Assembly: GCA_001466705.2 (NCBI GenBank)
Contig: LATX02000181.1
Location: 186,001-250,000, forward strand
Origin: Moniliophthora roreri
Taxonomy: Eukaryota > Basidiomycota > Agaricomycetes > Agaricales > Marasmiaceae
Direction of reading: 5' to 3'
Length of the DNA stretch: 64,000 bases
Below are positions 35,330 through 48,153 of this stretch, one piece after another. Position 1 is the stretch's first letter. Every line of letters starts with the position of its first letter. The position numbers and the translations under genes are program-made. A model generated the notes under the pieces. The model made no database searches. It saw only the letters and a program-made list of their open reading frames with translations, and had not been told where the DNA came from.

Positions 35330-36717
35330 ATGGGTACTACCCGCAAAGCAGAATCACCCAAGGAGGAAGATCTGCTCGTTTATATTTTTGTTTTCCCTTC
35401 CCATCTCACTTATATCACTCCATATGGCACAACGACTTGGGGAGTTTACAATGAACCGTGAGTAAACTTAATGCCATTAGCAGCACTATGCTCAATACTG
35501 AAACCTGCATTTATACATATAGTCCTTTTGTCCAGGGTGGTCAGAGTAATCCCCCATTTCCGGTAGTCATCCAGTGCTGTGGCTCAGTTGCAAATCAGGT
35601 CCAGGAGTTGATGCTAAAAGAGGTTAACACTATTTATGCAGAAAAGATTGAAAACAACGTCAACACAGTCCTGCTTCACCTTCAGAACTCTGCACATGTT
35701 CGACAAGTCTGTGAAATTATGGACCGCTTCTCTCCATACTTTTGGACCTTGATTCTAGCCAAGCAGGTCGGAGTATTTTTTAATGAGTTAGTTCTTTCCT
35801 TTTTCATGTGCCAATTTTCAAATTGATATGGTCCCCAGAGCTTCAGCGACAACTGCTTGGACCATGCCAACTAGTCTGACCTTCAGGAGGGCACAGACTC
35901 ATAACTCATTTGCAGGTGCTTTGTACGCTATGATCACTCATGGTAACACAAAGTACCCGCGTTTTGATTGGGTGTCAAATACTTTAATGGCCATTCCTTC
36001 GACACCGGTGTCTGCTGCTTCTCCATGCTCTCCACACCCTACCACACCATCAACTCGACTTGCTCTTCGCAGCCGCTCAGATACACCTAATCCACAAACT
36101 CCAACTCGCAACAAAGGAAAGGCCAAAGAGGCAGTCCTACAGCCTTCTCAGGATGAGTATGATAAGTGGTTGGAAGCAGGTAAGTCTGGTATCTATTTAA
36201 TTCACTCAATTGTCGCTCACACCGTGCAGAAATTGAAAAGGACTGTCAAGAAATACCTGCATTGTTCCAACTTTCTCCATCCATTTTACGTGCCTCTCCT
36301 GTGGTGAATATGAGTGCTATTCCTGCTTCTATGCAACCAACATTGCCGGAAGCTCAAACTTCTGTCAACCTGGCACCTACCGCTCATCTAGGTCAGGACA
36401 CGAGTCACGATGTACCGACAGCTTCACCATCCCAAGTGCCAGAGCCATCAACAAATACCCACCCTTCCATTGCTTTCTATACCAGCTTTAGTGGTGAGAG
36501 TGTTGTTCCTCGCTCTCCTGCAACACGACTTGGTCATGCAGGCACAGCTTTCTTCCAACATTTGGGTTTTTGTGATGCAGTTGTTGATCAGATTGGTCTT
36601 CTGTATGAAGGCACTGGAGACTACACAGAGTTTGTGGAGAGTATGGGTCAGGTATATTCAGAGGTTTCGATTGGCTTAGTTGAACACATCTTCTTCCTTT
36701 TCGAGACCAAGTGCTAA
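35330..36717 (+). CDS. Unrecognised 406-aa protein of KDZ element
   Basis: ATG at 35330 (MGTTRKAESPKEED). Exons 35330-35457, 35523-35786, 35839-36179 and 36230-36717 keep phase and give 406 residues without a stop. The first half is globular (LVYIFVFPSHLTYITPYG; QCCGSVANQVQELMLKEVN; MDRFSPYFWTLILAKQVGVF). The middle is Ser/Thr/Pro-rich with a basic patch (TPTRNKGKAKEA). The C-terminal third has AFFQHLGFCDAVVDQIG and VYSEVSIGLVEHIFFLFETKC. No enzyme motif is seen. It is intact although the transposase beside it is broken. It could be a structural or DNA-binding partner of the transposase, but nothing in the sequence proves this. Confidence 0.6.
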
Positions 36718-36803
36718 TTTGCCATATCTATTTCTCCGTAACGTAACACATTGCTGACCGCACAAGAATGTAACAGTTCTCTATCTGTTTGTATAATTCA
36801 AAG

Positions 36804-37617
36804 ATGAGCATTGAACAGCAGCCGGTGAACCGCATGCACGATGTAGAATATTGGCTTGGTTTTCTTAATGGAGACTTCAATATGATATATATACTACACA
36901 TCTTCCGGTTGCCTTGCAGTGTTCAAGCACAATGGGACCACACATTTTTGTTAGAAACGGCAAACATATGGTTAATGTACGTCAGGCTTCTTCACTGCGC
37001 TCAGATCTGTCTACTAATACAGCAATGCGTAACGGTAGTTGAGACCTGATCCTCCCGAGATCAAGTCATGGGACGACACAGCTCGTGCTGAGTGGGACGA
37101 ACGGCTTCTGAAGGAGAAAAGTGGGTATTATTGTCTATACCAGAATGGGTTCTAAAAATTGTAAACAGGAGAACGCCGCATCATGCGAAAGCAAGAATGG
37201 GCACAGTTGACTCCGCTTGAGCAGTTCGAAAGAGATGCCGCTAGGCAGCGGGCTGATATCAAGCCTATTGTGCTCCAAGCCAGGGCTCTTCTTGCACGCG
37301 GAGCACGATATGAGATGTTGACTTCAGAGCAGCAATCGTGCTTGGATCTTCAGAATCACATTGATGCTGCGGAACATGAAAGAGCCAAAGGCACCGCAAG
37401 AAATCCGAAAAGAATCCGACTTTTTCTTAATGAACTAGAAACGGGAGGGCATAGTAATGGTAACCTGGCTTTCAGTGGAGACAAGGACAGTAAGGGAGGA
37501 ACTGGTGATGAAAGTGAACGAGACAGTAGTGATGGTTCTAGTAGAGACGAGGGCGGCGGAGATGAGGGAAGTGAGCGAGAGACCGGCGATGAAGGTGATT
37601 GTGACGAGAGCGAGTGA
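36804..37617 (+). CDS. KDZ accessory protein with acidic Ser/Gly-rich tail
   Basis: ATG at 36804 (MSIEQQPVNRMHDVEYWLGFLNGD) followed by small exons. The best supported part is LRPDPPEIKSWDDTARAEWDERLLKEK joined across an intron (about 37121-37168) to ERRIMRKQEWAQLTPLEQFERDAARQRAD. It is helical and charged and ends in a long tail of repeated Gly, Asp, Glu and Ser (DESERDSSDGSSRDEGGG...). The exon pattern between 36880 and 37040 is uncertain. Not recognised as a known family. Acidic tails of this type are common in chromatin-associated proteins, which would suit an element that also encodes an HMG-like protein, but this is inference. Confidence 0.5.
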
Positions 37618-37874
37618 TTGTGGTGACGATGAGTCGGCCACCGGCCTCAAGTTGTTAGATTCAAGCTTTGATACTTACTAGTAATATGAAATGCAAATAT
37701 GAGCCTGAAGGACACGAAACAAAGATACTTGTTTGATCACATGTAAATGCAGATATTGTTAGGCGTACCTGCCAAAAATCAACAACAAAATAATACTTAC
37801 TGAACTTCGCCACTTCATCAAGTTTCAATCCCCCTCTGTCATTCATTCACGTTCCGCTAGTCTTCCAGAGCAAT

Positions 37875-40072
37875 ATGCCCCGACATAATATCGCACTTCT
37901 TCACCCAGGTGCAAGGGCCTCGAAGAAAGCCTCAGAACAGAATGCTGTTCCCCCTGGAATTATCAATCCTCGGCGGCGTATCTCTCAAAAGCCTCCCCCA
38001 CATCTCACAACTGCTCAGCGGAAGTCTCGACGCGAAAAGGCCGAGGAACGACGTGAAGATATAAGGAAGGCTATGAAGGAGTGGTTTGACGAGATTGATG
38101 CAAAGGCAGAGGCTCTTGCTGAGGAGTTTGGGCGAAAAAAGTGGTTTTTTCTTGACATGCTATATCAAAACGGCGTCAAACTCAGCAAGCCCCAGGCAAA
38201 GACCAACTCCTGGAATGCATGGCTACACCTCAAAGCACTGGAGCTAAAGGAAGGTGAGCTTTCTTCTATTTGATTGCATACTTGGTACCCGGCTTACTCT
38301 GCAATTAGCTGGCGAAGACACTCTTTCAATGGAAGAAATGGTCCAGAAATATCGCCATGAGTATGATGATCTTGACGATGAGGAGAAGGAGGAGCTTGTC
38401 ACTGAGTTTGACGAGTTAAAGGCCGACAATGATGCTTCGTCTGCATTAGTGATGCCGACAGCGAGGAGTCGCGCTCAGGAGATTGCAAAGCTTATCTCTA
38501 CGGTGGTAGATATTGTAAGCTTCAGTATGCCTCTTGCTCCTTGATTAATACGCTCATTACTTACTTAGCTCATGGCGGGAAAGAGGCGCTGCGGTATCGA
38601 AGCGATGGTTTTATTTGTCAGAAACCATACTCAGGCCACTCTATATCCAAGATGGTTCTTTACGCATCCAGCTATGTCTTCCTACATGCGGCATGCGACG
38701 AGAAACGGATGGGATCAAGAGTCCGTCGGTGCAATGATGGAAGCGTTTGCTGTTGTTGGCTGTGATCCTATCAGCAAGTGTTACTTTTTATCAGCTGAAG
38801 AGATTCTTACCATTTTTACAGAGCTTCTGAAGACAGCTGCCGCTCGCACAAATTGGTATAAGGCTGAAATTCGAGATTTGTGTCGTGACAAATTAAGTTA
38901 GTATCTCCCTTTTCTTGCAGAATACAAGCTTACACTCATTCCCAGGCAAAGCAATCGGGCAGCCTGTGAAGAGTTTCCCTTACGACCACTTCGACAAGGT
39001 GATCACGTTACCGTTCGGTGTGGTAGTGGAGAACTGGCCTCTTCCGGAGTTCGTGAACCCGAGCAAAATGAGCAGTGCCCATGGTCCGCTCATCAAGCTC
39101 TACGAGGCTCTCGACAAGGATGTGGTCAAGTTTAGGAAGATGGAAGACGACGAATGGCAAGAATGGGTCGAACAGTACAGGGCCGAGATTGATGACGGAA
39201 CTCGAGTTGAAAAACCACGCAACCCTCGAAGCGATATAGGCAAGACACGAGGCCCATACAAGAAGGCATCTTCAGAGCAGCAGGATCTCAATTTTGAAGA
39301 TGATGAGGGCCGAGAGAGGGGTCGTACTGACAGAGAGGACTCGGAGGACAATGATGACATTCAACAGGAGCAGCCTTCAAAGCGAACGAAGAAGGCTGTG
39401 TCGAAGTCAAAAGAATTGAGATATTCCTCCAAGAGAGGTCAGCAGGGTCAGCGCACTGAGAGCAACACCAACACACCCCCAGCCGACAGCAATAATGTCA
39501 CCTATTCTCATTCTCCCAGCACCAACCACTCCAACTCCAATGCCTCCCGCCCAAAGCCCCGAAAAATTGGCCCTCAACAGCGGATACCCGTCAACGAAGA
39601 CCCGGAGGACCAGGGTGACGAGCGTGGTATGCATCCAAGTGGACCCACAGCCACGTTAGCTGCTTCGGGTCTTCTTCAGAGGCAGCAGGCTTCCAACTCG
39701 CTGCGAATTCGTTCCCCCACTCATTCTCCTGCTCCATCCCCTACCCGATCTCCTGCCCAATCCCGTTCGCAATCCCCCCTCTTCCTACCTGATAACGATG
39801 GTAACAACAGCAACGACGGTGATAATAGCGGGGATGACTGGGATATTGGTGACACGCGACGAGGTGCTGATGACGACAACGCTGATGGCAACGGCCAAGT
39901 TGACGACGACAACAATGGGGTGCGGATGCCCGAGCCTGTACTTGGGAAGCGTCTTCGCAAACCAGTCGTGCAGGTGTCGCTCTTTGCTGAAGATCACCCA
40001 AATACGAAGCAGCCAAGACTGAGGCTGCCCGGCAAGGGATCCAGGCATGCTGCAGGCTCAAAAAAGGCGTAA
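37875..40072 (+). CDS. Divergent HMG-box-like protein of KDZ element, 679 aa
   Basis: ATG at 37875 (MPRHNIALLHPGARASKKASEQ). Exons 37875-38253, 38309-38514, 38569-38896, 38946-40072 keep phase. Residues about 110-175 resemble a divergent HMG box: NSWNAWLHLKALELKE, then MVQKYRHEYDDLDDEEKEELV, where conserved aromatic and basic positions of HMG helices are kept. A second conserved block follows (MVLFVRNHTQATLYPRWFFT; VENWPLPEFVNP). The C-terminal 300 residues are low complexity (RS/SP-rich, acidic, Asn/Asp-rich) and end with a basic motif (GKRLRKPVVQVSLF). HMG-like genes are known companions of basidiomycete KDZ transposons; the product is expected to bind and bend DNA. The HMG call rests on pattern, not on alignment. 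Confidence 0.65.
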
Positions 40073-40456
40073 CCTAGCGTAAAGAATGTACATACTGTTT
40101 TTCAGCATGAAATCAATTCAACTCCAGTTCCTATAACCAGAGAGTGTTAGACGAAGACGAGTCAGAGTCAGGAGAAAACTCACATTACAAAGGGTCGGCG
40201 ATAATCCACAAAAGGAAGGATGTAGACGAGGCGTTCTCAAGACCTGGGCTATGTTGATCAATATTTGTACACCCGCGCTCCGAGTCGTGCTTCTCTGTTT
40301 TCGTAAAAAGTAGGAAATCTCAGAGTTCGAAAACAATACCCACAGTGTGGACATACACCTAATACACACCATATTATACCATGGGCCTTCAGCGTCGCCA
40401 TTGCACAGAGCTGGATTTTGACACGTCGCCAAGCTACCAGATTGAGGGCCAACGCG

Positions 40457-40672
40457 GCGGGACCGAGACAACGTGACGCGGGATTTACCGAACAGCGCCT
40501 CTGAGGGAAGTCGTACTTGAGCGCGCTCACCCTCAGAAATTAAGAATTACCAGAATTAACGGCGGGTTTTAACGACGGGCGGCCCCCTGGCCTAAAAACC
40601 CTTCATATCTGCCGCCAAGATGCATGCGGCTTGCCATCAAACCCACGGTCATACTCGGGCACCATAGGTGTT
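40457..40672 (-). repeat. Right terminal inverted repeat of KDZ element
   Basis: Reverse complement of 28365-28584. It ends in CCATAGGTGTT, directly followed by GCG, the same triplet that precedes the left end. Confidence 0.93.
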
Positions 40673-40961
40673 GCGAAATGGTGAAACCTCACTTCCACAT
40701 GAAAGTTGACGATCTTTCCGCTCCCTTATGGATTCTCTTTCGAATCTGTCCGTTCTTTTCCTTACGTTACCTTCCCGTCTATTTTTGCCCTATTTATCGT
40801 GGCTGTTGAGGCCGCCACGCTCTTTCAAAGCTGATGTTCGACATCGGACCATTGATTGCCTCATTATTTATCGGCGCTTCAACAATCGTTTACTGCCCCG
40901 TTCATCTCTTTATCTGTATTCACCGACTCCCCGGGGCAGCCGCGTCATGGTACGTGTGCAC
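40673..40961 (+). other. Right flank of KDZ insertion, probable 3' UTR of the SH3 gene
   Basis: If the element and one GCG copy are removed, the SH3 frame continues for three codons and stops at TGA (40682-40684). The T/C-rich sequence that follows resembles a fungal 3' untranslated region. No other gene is seen. Confidence 0.45.
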
Positions 40962-41146
40962 GGTAGCCTGGCTTGCCAGCCTTGGTGCTTTAGGAATTGC
41001 TTAGTATGTATTGACCAGGGAACGTTACTACTTTCCTGTGATGGTTCTGTTTGTTGTATCTGCGTAGCAAGTATGTGAAATATTAGCGAACTTTCAGACT
41101 TTGCATATATCTCAATGCGAATGGCGTGCCGGGGATCTCGATCGAA
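40962..41146 (-). repeat. 185-bp inverted repeat of 60873-61057, ends at an N
   Basis: Appears identical to 60873-61057 in reverse complement. It stops immediately before the N at 41147. Identity over 20 kb distance, at scaffold joins, suggests either a recent inversion event or an assembly artefact. Confidence 0.85.
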
Positions 41147-41147
41147 N

Positions 41148-41396
41148 AAGACCAGGCACCTGGAACTTCTCCGATTCAAATGCAGGAAGAGCAGGTGTGC
41201 CAGCGACCTCCGGCAAATAATGATCGAGGAAAACCTTGGGAGAGATGGGGCCGAGCCACTTTCCACGAGTTTCGACCTCTACTTGGTCAAGTCGTACGTC
41301 TCTAACCTCTGTGGTAGAGGAATAACCAGATCTGCCAGTATCATTGTGGGGTTTCAGTGAAGAGCTAGTGGAGTTATTGACAGTTTGCGAGCTCAT
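41148..41396 (-). pseudogene. FunK1-like kinase, N-terminal fragment
   Basis: ATG at 41396 opens 83 codons that run into the N at 41147. The segment GKWLGPISPKVFLDHYLPEV resembles the N-terminal signature of fungal FunK1 kinases (W-x-G-P...F-L-D). No kinase core is present on this side. The C-terminal part of a FunK1 gene starts just after the N at 61485 in the opposite orientation, so the two pieces may belong together (see findings). FunK1 proteins are a basidiomycete-expanded kinase family with mostly unknown substrates. Confidence 0.5.
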
Positions 41397-42038
41397 GGCG
41401 GAGGAATGAGTGAGTGTTCAACTCGGATTAAGAGCCCATTATGTTAAAACGCGAGATTATATACTGTACTCTATCATGGAGTAAAGGGACAAAGACGCTG
41501 GTGCGTGACCGTGGCCACGGTCAATATGCCTAATTTGGCAAGTGAATCTTCCCACACCCATTTGCCCAGAGCCATCAGCTCATCCACGACCTCTACGGCC
41601 GAATTTCCTCAAAGAGAATAACGAGCCTGTGATATTTTCAAGATCTCTGATCTCCTGCAAATGCCATGATTTAATCCGCATCCCGCGAGATACAGTCCCC
41701 GAACACGATACGTCACACCAAAAGGGCGGGAGTTACTCTCAGTACAGTTGCAGGTGTGATGACTGGTCAATCTGTCCCTAATCGGACTCCTTGGGTCAGC
41801 AGCACGTCTATGAAGACCCAAAATGCACATTCAATCAAGACAATTGGCACTTTGCTCTTATGATTCAAAGTTCTTTGAGTCGACATTGAAGACCACGAAC
41901 GAGAAAGCCCCTCGTATGTGAAAAGCAGGCAAGCTCGATGAACTAGAGCGAATGTTATGAATACAGACATACGGACACTTACATTTGGCTCGCGATAGCT
42001 GGAATAAGTTTCAGGCGTCTCGGACATCCGAGGCATCA
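41397..42038. other. Intergenic, no gene seen
   Basis: About 640 bases between the kinase fragment and the heat-shock promoter. No ATG-started frame with recognisable features. Confidence 0.5.
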
Positions 42039-42056
42039 TTCGAGAATATTCGGGAA
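42039..42056 (+). promoter_or_regulatory. Four-unit heat-shock element
   Basis: TTCGAGAATATTCGGGAA reads as alternating TTC and GAA units with two-base spacers, the consensus site of trimeric heat-shock factor. It lies about 180 bases upstream of the Hsp20 start codon. Confidence 0.85.
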
Positions 42057-42118
42057 ACGCCGCACATTTTGACCGTCTCCCACATCTTTCCACTGGCTGT
42101 ACTTCCGAAGATGGCTCA

Positions 42119-42128
42119 AGAACATTCT
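42119..42128 (+). promoter_or_regulatory. Second heat-shock half-site pair and TATA region
   Basis: AGAACATTCT gives one inverted GAA/TTC pair about 105 bases before the ATG. A TATA-like GATATAAG follows at 42145-42152, about 85 bases before the ATG. Confidence 0.6.
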
Positions 42129-42232
42129 GGATTACCGCTCTCAGGATATAAGAACTGACGACAGGCTGTCAGCTCGTCAGAAAACAAATCGCAACCGCTC
42201 TACTAGCATCCCTCAACCTCAAACTCACGCAA

Positions 42233-42833
42233 ATGTCTTCTATCTACTTCTACGAACCCTTTTACAACTTTGACCGCTTCTTCGACGAGGTATTCTCTCG
42301 CACAGGAAGAGCAAATCAGATGTCACCCTCTCCGGAAGCAGGCGAAGTCGCTCAGAGGCAGGCCTCTGGAAGCGCACTATCTCAGGCTCTCAAGCCAAGG
42401 TATGTCCTTGAACGTTTATCTCCAGGTTTCACTCTGAGACGACTCATTTCTCCTAGGATGGACCTGCATGAAAATGCTGAAAAGAACGTCGTAACTGCTA
42501 CCTTCGAGCTTCCTGGGCTCAAGAAAGAGGACGTCCAGATTGACGTGCAAGATGGTCGCTTGACTATTGCTGGAGAGACGAAGATCTCGGAAGAGCACGA
42601 GAAAGATGGCTATGCTGTCCGTGAACGCAGACTCGGAAAGTTCTCTAGGACATTGAGACTCCCTCAAGGTGTGAAGGTGAGTTTGCTATTTTCATTGTCG
42701 TATGGAACTCTCGAAACTGACAGACTGTCTGCAGGAAGAAGAAATCAAAGCATCATTGGAGAACGGCGTGCTTACTGTCACTTTCCCGAAGGCTGCAACA
42801 GAAGTTACGCCGAAGAGAATAACGATCTCTTGA
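42233..42833 (+). CDS. Small heat-shock protein, Hsp20/alpha-crystallin family
   Basis: ATG at 42233. Introns 42400-42456 and 42677-42734 (57 and 58 bases) leave 161 residues, a normal size for a fungal small heat-shock protein. The N-terminal arm has EPFYNFDRFFDEVF. The alpha-crystallin domain spans about residues 60-155, with FELPGLKKEDVQIDV, RRLGKFSRTLRLPQ and the GVLTVTFPK strand followed by the C-terminal ITIS, an I-x-I motif that docks neighbouring subunits. The protein is an ATP-independent cytosolic holdase that keeps unfolding proteins soluble. The promoter carries a strong heat-shock element, so stress induction through Hsf1 is expected. Frame intact. Confidence 0.95.
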
Positions 42834-42977
42834 ACGAGTATCAATGAGAACATTTCCTTGGAATTTATTAGCTCTTGGGACATTATTGCATAGCTGTTCT
42901 GTATCCAACGAATCACTTAAAGAATTGTCCTAACTCTAAAGATGTGTGCAATATAATAGAGTAAATCGTGGCTATAG

Positions 42978-44797
<1,820 letters not shown>

Positions 44798-46582
44798 GGC
44801 TCTAGAGAAGAAAGGTGAACGGGTGGGCTTAGATCTACATGTTTGTTTTATGCTTGGTAACCGTCATTCCTTGCGACGGGTAAAAGATTAGGATCAACCT
44901 TCAGGAAATTGGAATGCGCATTGGTGGAGGCAGAAAGTGTGACGCTGAGCACTCGGGTCTGAAACCAAATGAACTCGCATGGCTCGCGTGGTCAGTTGGA
45001 AATTGGGGCCCTGGGGGAGAGAGACAGCAATAATTGTACAGTATCTAACAACTGTCTTGGATGAATGCGTACGTGGTGAACCAGTTTCTCAAGAGGAACA
45101 GGCCGATAGGAATTCGACGGTGCAATGCAAAAGCCCGAGGCTGTGAAATAGTTTGGGTGAGAGGTTCTTCCTCCCATCCCCTTGTAGAGAATGGTTGATC
45201 GAGCCTAGCCTGAAACAGTCAGGTGAGTGAAACGCGTATCAAAAATTATAAATACGCAATGGCTTAACGGATTGAGCTAAGCATTAGATAACGGCAAGAA
45301 TCCAGGGGTCTAGCATCTCCTTCATCGCAGAATGCATCGAAAAGCGATTCACTGGTAGTCCCCATGCATCAAGCCACTGTAGAGTAGAATGCGCGAAGGG
45401 ATGCACAACTTGGGAGGAAGATGATGCAAAGGCCAGGACGAGGTACTTCACTTCGGATGATTGATCAAGAAGTGCCGTTAAGTGTTATTTGACAAGGAAA
45501 GTCTGGAAAGTCTGAATATCGAGCCGACCACGGCCAATGTAGTTTCGGCCATGTAATGCGAAGAAGGGACAAGGAGGGTATGTCATCATTCAGTGTTGAG
45601 CGTCAACGTCTCCATAGTCTGAGATAGTAGGAGAAATGCCCCTGATCCCCATGTTACGATACTAAAGCCTCCCAGGCGAAGGTCCGAATGTTGCCGGAGT
45701 AATGAATGTGACAAATCTCTTGGAGATTTTTGTAAATGTGAGGGAGTGGCGCGAAAGCCAGCTTCCAGCTTGGACAAATTGGAACAAAGGTCGATAGCGC
45801 GGACTGGTAAAGCATCCTTCAGATATAACCGGGACTTTCGTTTTCATATTCTCCCGATAGTGGGAAACCGCCAGGTAGCATGATGCATATCGATGAATGC
45901 AGAAGGAAAGATGGGTTTGAAGAATTTCTTGCGGGAGGCATATAGGATTTTTTTCATCATGTTCGAATTCTGCTGGGACATCTGCACCTAGTAACTGGAA
46001 TTTGGATTTAGCCAAGTTCAGGGACCGACAAGGAGTCGAATATCTCACCTCTGTGTCCTGTGCATCCAAGGATTCTATCCTCTCAATCCTTTCTGGTAAA
46101 CTTCGGCCTCGTACTATAGATGCTCGGGTGGATGTATGGGGAGGACATGTGGTCGGATATACTGTATGTGGTATGCGGCACCCACGGTCACACGACACTT
46201 CACTGATAGCTTTCTTCCGCTTCTTTGTCGTTGTAAATTCTGCATGCGATCAGGAACGTAAAGAAAGTTTACGGTCCGTCCCTGACCGAATGACCTTCAC
46301 AGGCTGCTTCACCACCATCGCATGACAAGCTTTTCTCCGATGCAATTCATTCATATCCTCACTGTTCCCGACGGTTTCGCATGCCCCGAAGTTAAGTATT
46401 CCTAAAACACAGATCGTAAACGATTCCTCGAAATCAAGAATCCGAATGCGCACCATCTAGCACAAGCTCAACTTCCCTGGTGACGACATCAGGTGCTCCC
46501 GGCGGTCCGATCTGATTCGAGTGCTTTAAATACTTTGTTCGTTCGTTGGATCATCGCGGATATTCGCATCTCGATTCCAACT
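44798..46582. other. Intergenic, about 1.8 kb
   Basis: Divergent promoter region of the esterase (left) and the GH43 gene (right). A 178-codon open frame on the minus strand (45662-46198) starts with GTG and has no recognisable motif; I treat it as chance. Confidence 0.5.
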
Positions 46583-48153
46583 ATGTTCGCGGTGTTGATC
46601 CTTTGTCTCTTCGCCTCGGCTTTCGCTCTCAATGTTCCCCAAGCTGAGCAATTTATGAATGTGACGCTGTCTTCTCGAGCAGGTACCTATACTAACCCTT
46701 TGAACCAGCAGAAGGTAAGCGTTCACCGTTATAGAATAAGTTAACATCTCATTCTCCTAACAGGGAGCAGATCCATGCATGCGATACCTCAACGGAAGAT
46801 ACTTCCTTACGTCCACTCAGAACACCAATATTGGAATCAAATCAGCTACTACGATCGAGGGCTTAAAGAGTGCACCCTTGCAGGTCTTGTTCTCAGACTC
46901 AACGGCAGGCAGGAATTTTGACTTTTGGTGAGTCAACGAGTGTATCTGCTATGATTAGGCCTCGTAACTCCTCGATTTGCAGGGCTCCAGAGTTCTGGTC
47001 AGCGTTCCTGTTCGTTGCGGTTTTACCAATCAGGCTTCTGATACTCACATCGTAAGGTTCCTGAATGGTAACTGGTACATGTAAGTTTCAAATCTGAGAC
47101 CCTCTATTTCACCTCGTTCATGTCTTGATCAGTTATTACGCGGTTGCCGGCAACCGCGATGACAACACCCATCGACTCCACGTTCTTCGTGGTGGTACCA
47201 ACCCAAATGATCCCACTGCCGGGACCTATTCCTACGTCAGCTCACTTATTCCGGCCAATTTCAATCAATGGGCTGTCGATGGGAGCATTCTGCAGCTAAA
47301 CAATCAGCTATACTTTATCTTCTCGGGACTGAAGACTAACACGCCATGGACACAATGCACCTACATCGTAAGGATGAGCAATCCCACGACGCTGAGTGGA
47401 AATGCGGTTGAGATTAGTTGTCCGACTAATAGCTGGGTGGGTGGAGCTTTTGTCGTAATGATTGAGTATTTAACACAAGTTTTCTATGGCAGGAAACGGC
47501 CGCTACACCGGTTCAAGAAGGACCTGGCGAGTATACGAGTTCATCATGTGGTCCTGCACCAATTCAATAACGTTTACAGAGGCCATTACTGTCAATGGAG
47601 TGACGCATGTCAGCAACAACATCGCTTACTCGCAAGCCATTGCTCACTTTGCATACAGATCGTGTATTCTGCATCGCACTGTTCAACGGATGACTATGTG
47701 TGTCCTCACATTTCTTGTCATTTTTATAGAAAAGTTGACTTTCGGCTTATAGGCGCTCGGTCTGTTGACTCTTCGTTCGGGAGCTGACCCCATGGTAGCC
47801 TCTAGCTGGACAAAGGTCTCTTGAGTTTCTTCCGCTTTCATGCGCTCTCGACTCATCATTGCCCCCTAGGCACCCAACCCAGTTTTCACCAAAAACCCGA
47901 GCGCAGGCGTATATGGCCCAGGACACCAGTGCGTTGCCCCATTCTCTGCTACACGTTATCATTCATTGACATTACTTGCAGCTTCATGTTCCAAAAGGGA
48001 ACCAATTGGTACTTTGCGTATCACGGTAAATCTGCGCCAGGTCAAGGTTGCGGCGACCTCAGAACGACGAGGGTGCAGCCGTTCAGCATTTCGGGAAACG
48101 ATCCTGTATTTCCTGCTGCAGTGGGGATTGGTGTAGCTATTGCTGAACCCTAG
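46583..48153 (+). CDS. Secreted glycoside hydrolase family 43 enzyme
   Basis: ATG at 46583; signal peptide MFAVLILCLFASAFA. Exons: 46583-46714, 46764-46927, 46983-46997, 47057-47080, 47133-47436, 47493-47526, 47580-47599, 47659-47697, 47753-47815, 47870-47928, 47982-48153, total 341 residues, with very short internal exons. One intron (47527-47579) appears to use a GC donor (GCGAGT). GH43 features: catalytic base Asp in GADPCMRYLNGRYFLT; WAPEFW; middle Asp in WAVDGSIL; acid Glu in EGPEAITVNG; then IVYSASHCSTDDYALGLL and GPGH near the C-terminus. Such five-bladed propeller enzymes remove arabinose or xylose from plant polysaccharides. This fits a plant-litter or wood-decaying fungus. Exact specificity unknown. 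Confidence 0.85.

Larger units (their letters stand above)
28365..40672 (+). mobile_element. KDZ-superfamily DNA transposon, 12.3 kb, with accessory genes
   Basis: Inverted repeats of about 216-220 bp (28365-28584 and 40457-40672) enclose a KDZ transposase and four other genes. The outermost bases are AACACC...GGTGTT and both flanks carry GCG, a possible 3-bp target duplication. KDZ elements (Kyakuja, Dileera, Zisupton) are expanded in basidiomycetes and are reported to carry extra genes, including a divergent HMG-domain protein and often TET/JBP dioxygenases. Here an HMG-like gene is present; I see no HxD...H dioxygenase candidate. Two in-frame stops in the transposase argue that this copy is no longer autonomous. 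Confidence 0.88.

Noticed and set aside
39721..40061. Long antisense frames opposite the HMG-like gene
   Set aside because: They mirror low-complexity Asp/Asn/Ser codons of the sense gene and show no motif of their own.
28365..40672. TET/JBP dioxygenase inside the KDZ element
   Set aside because: No frame shows an HxD...H arrangement with the expected surroundings; the accessory genes are of other kinds.
45662..46198. 178-codon minus-strand open frame
   Set aside because: It starts with GTG, has no ATG near the start, no motif, and lies in a promoter region. Probably chance.
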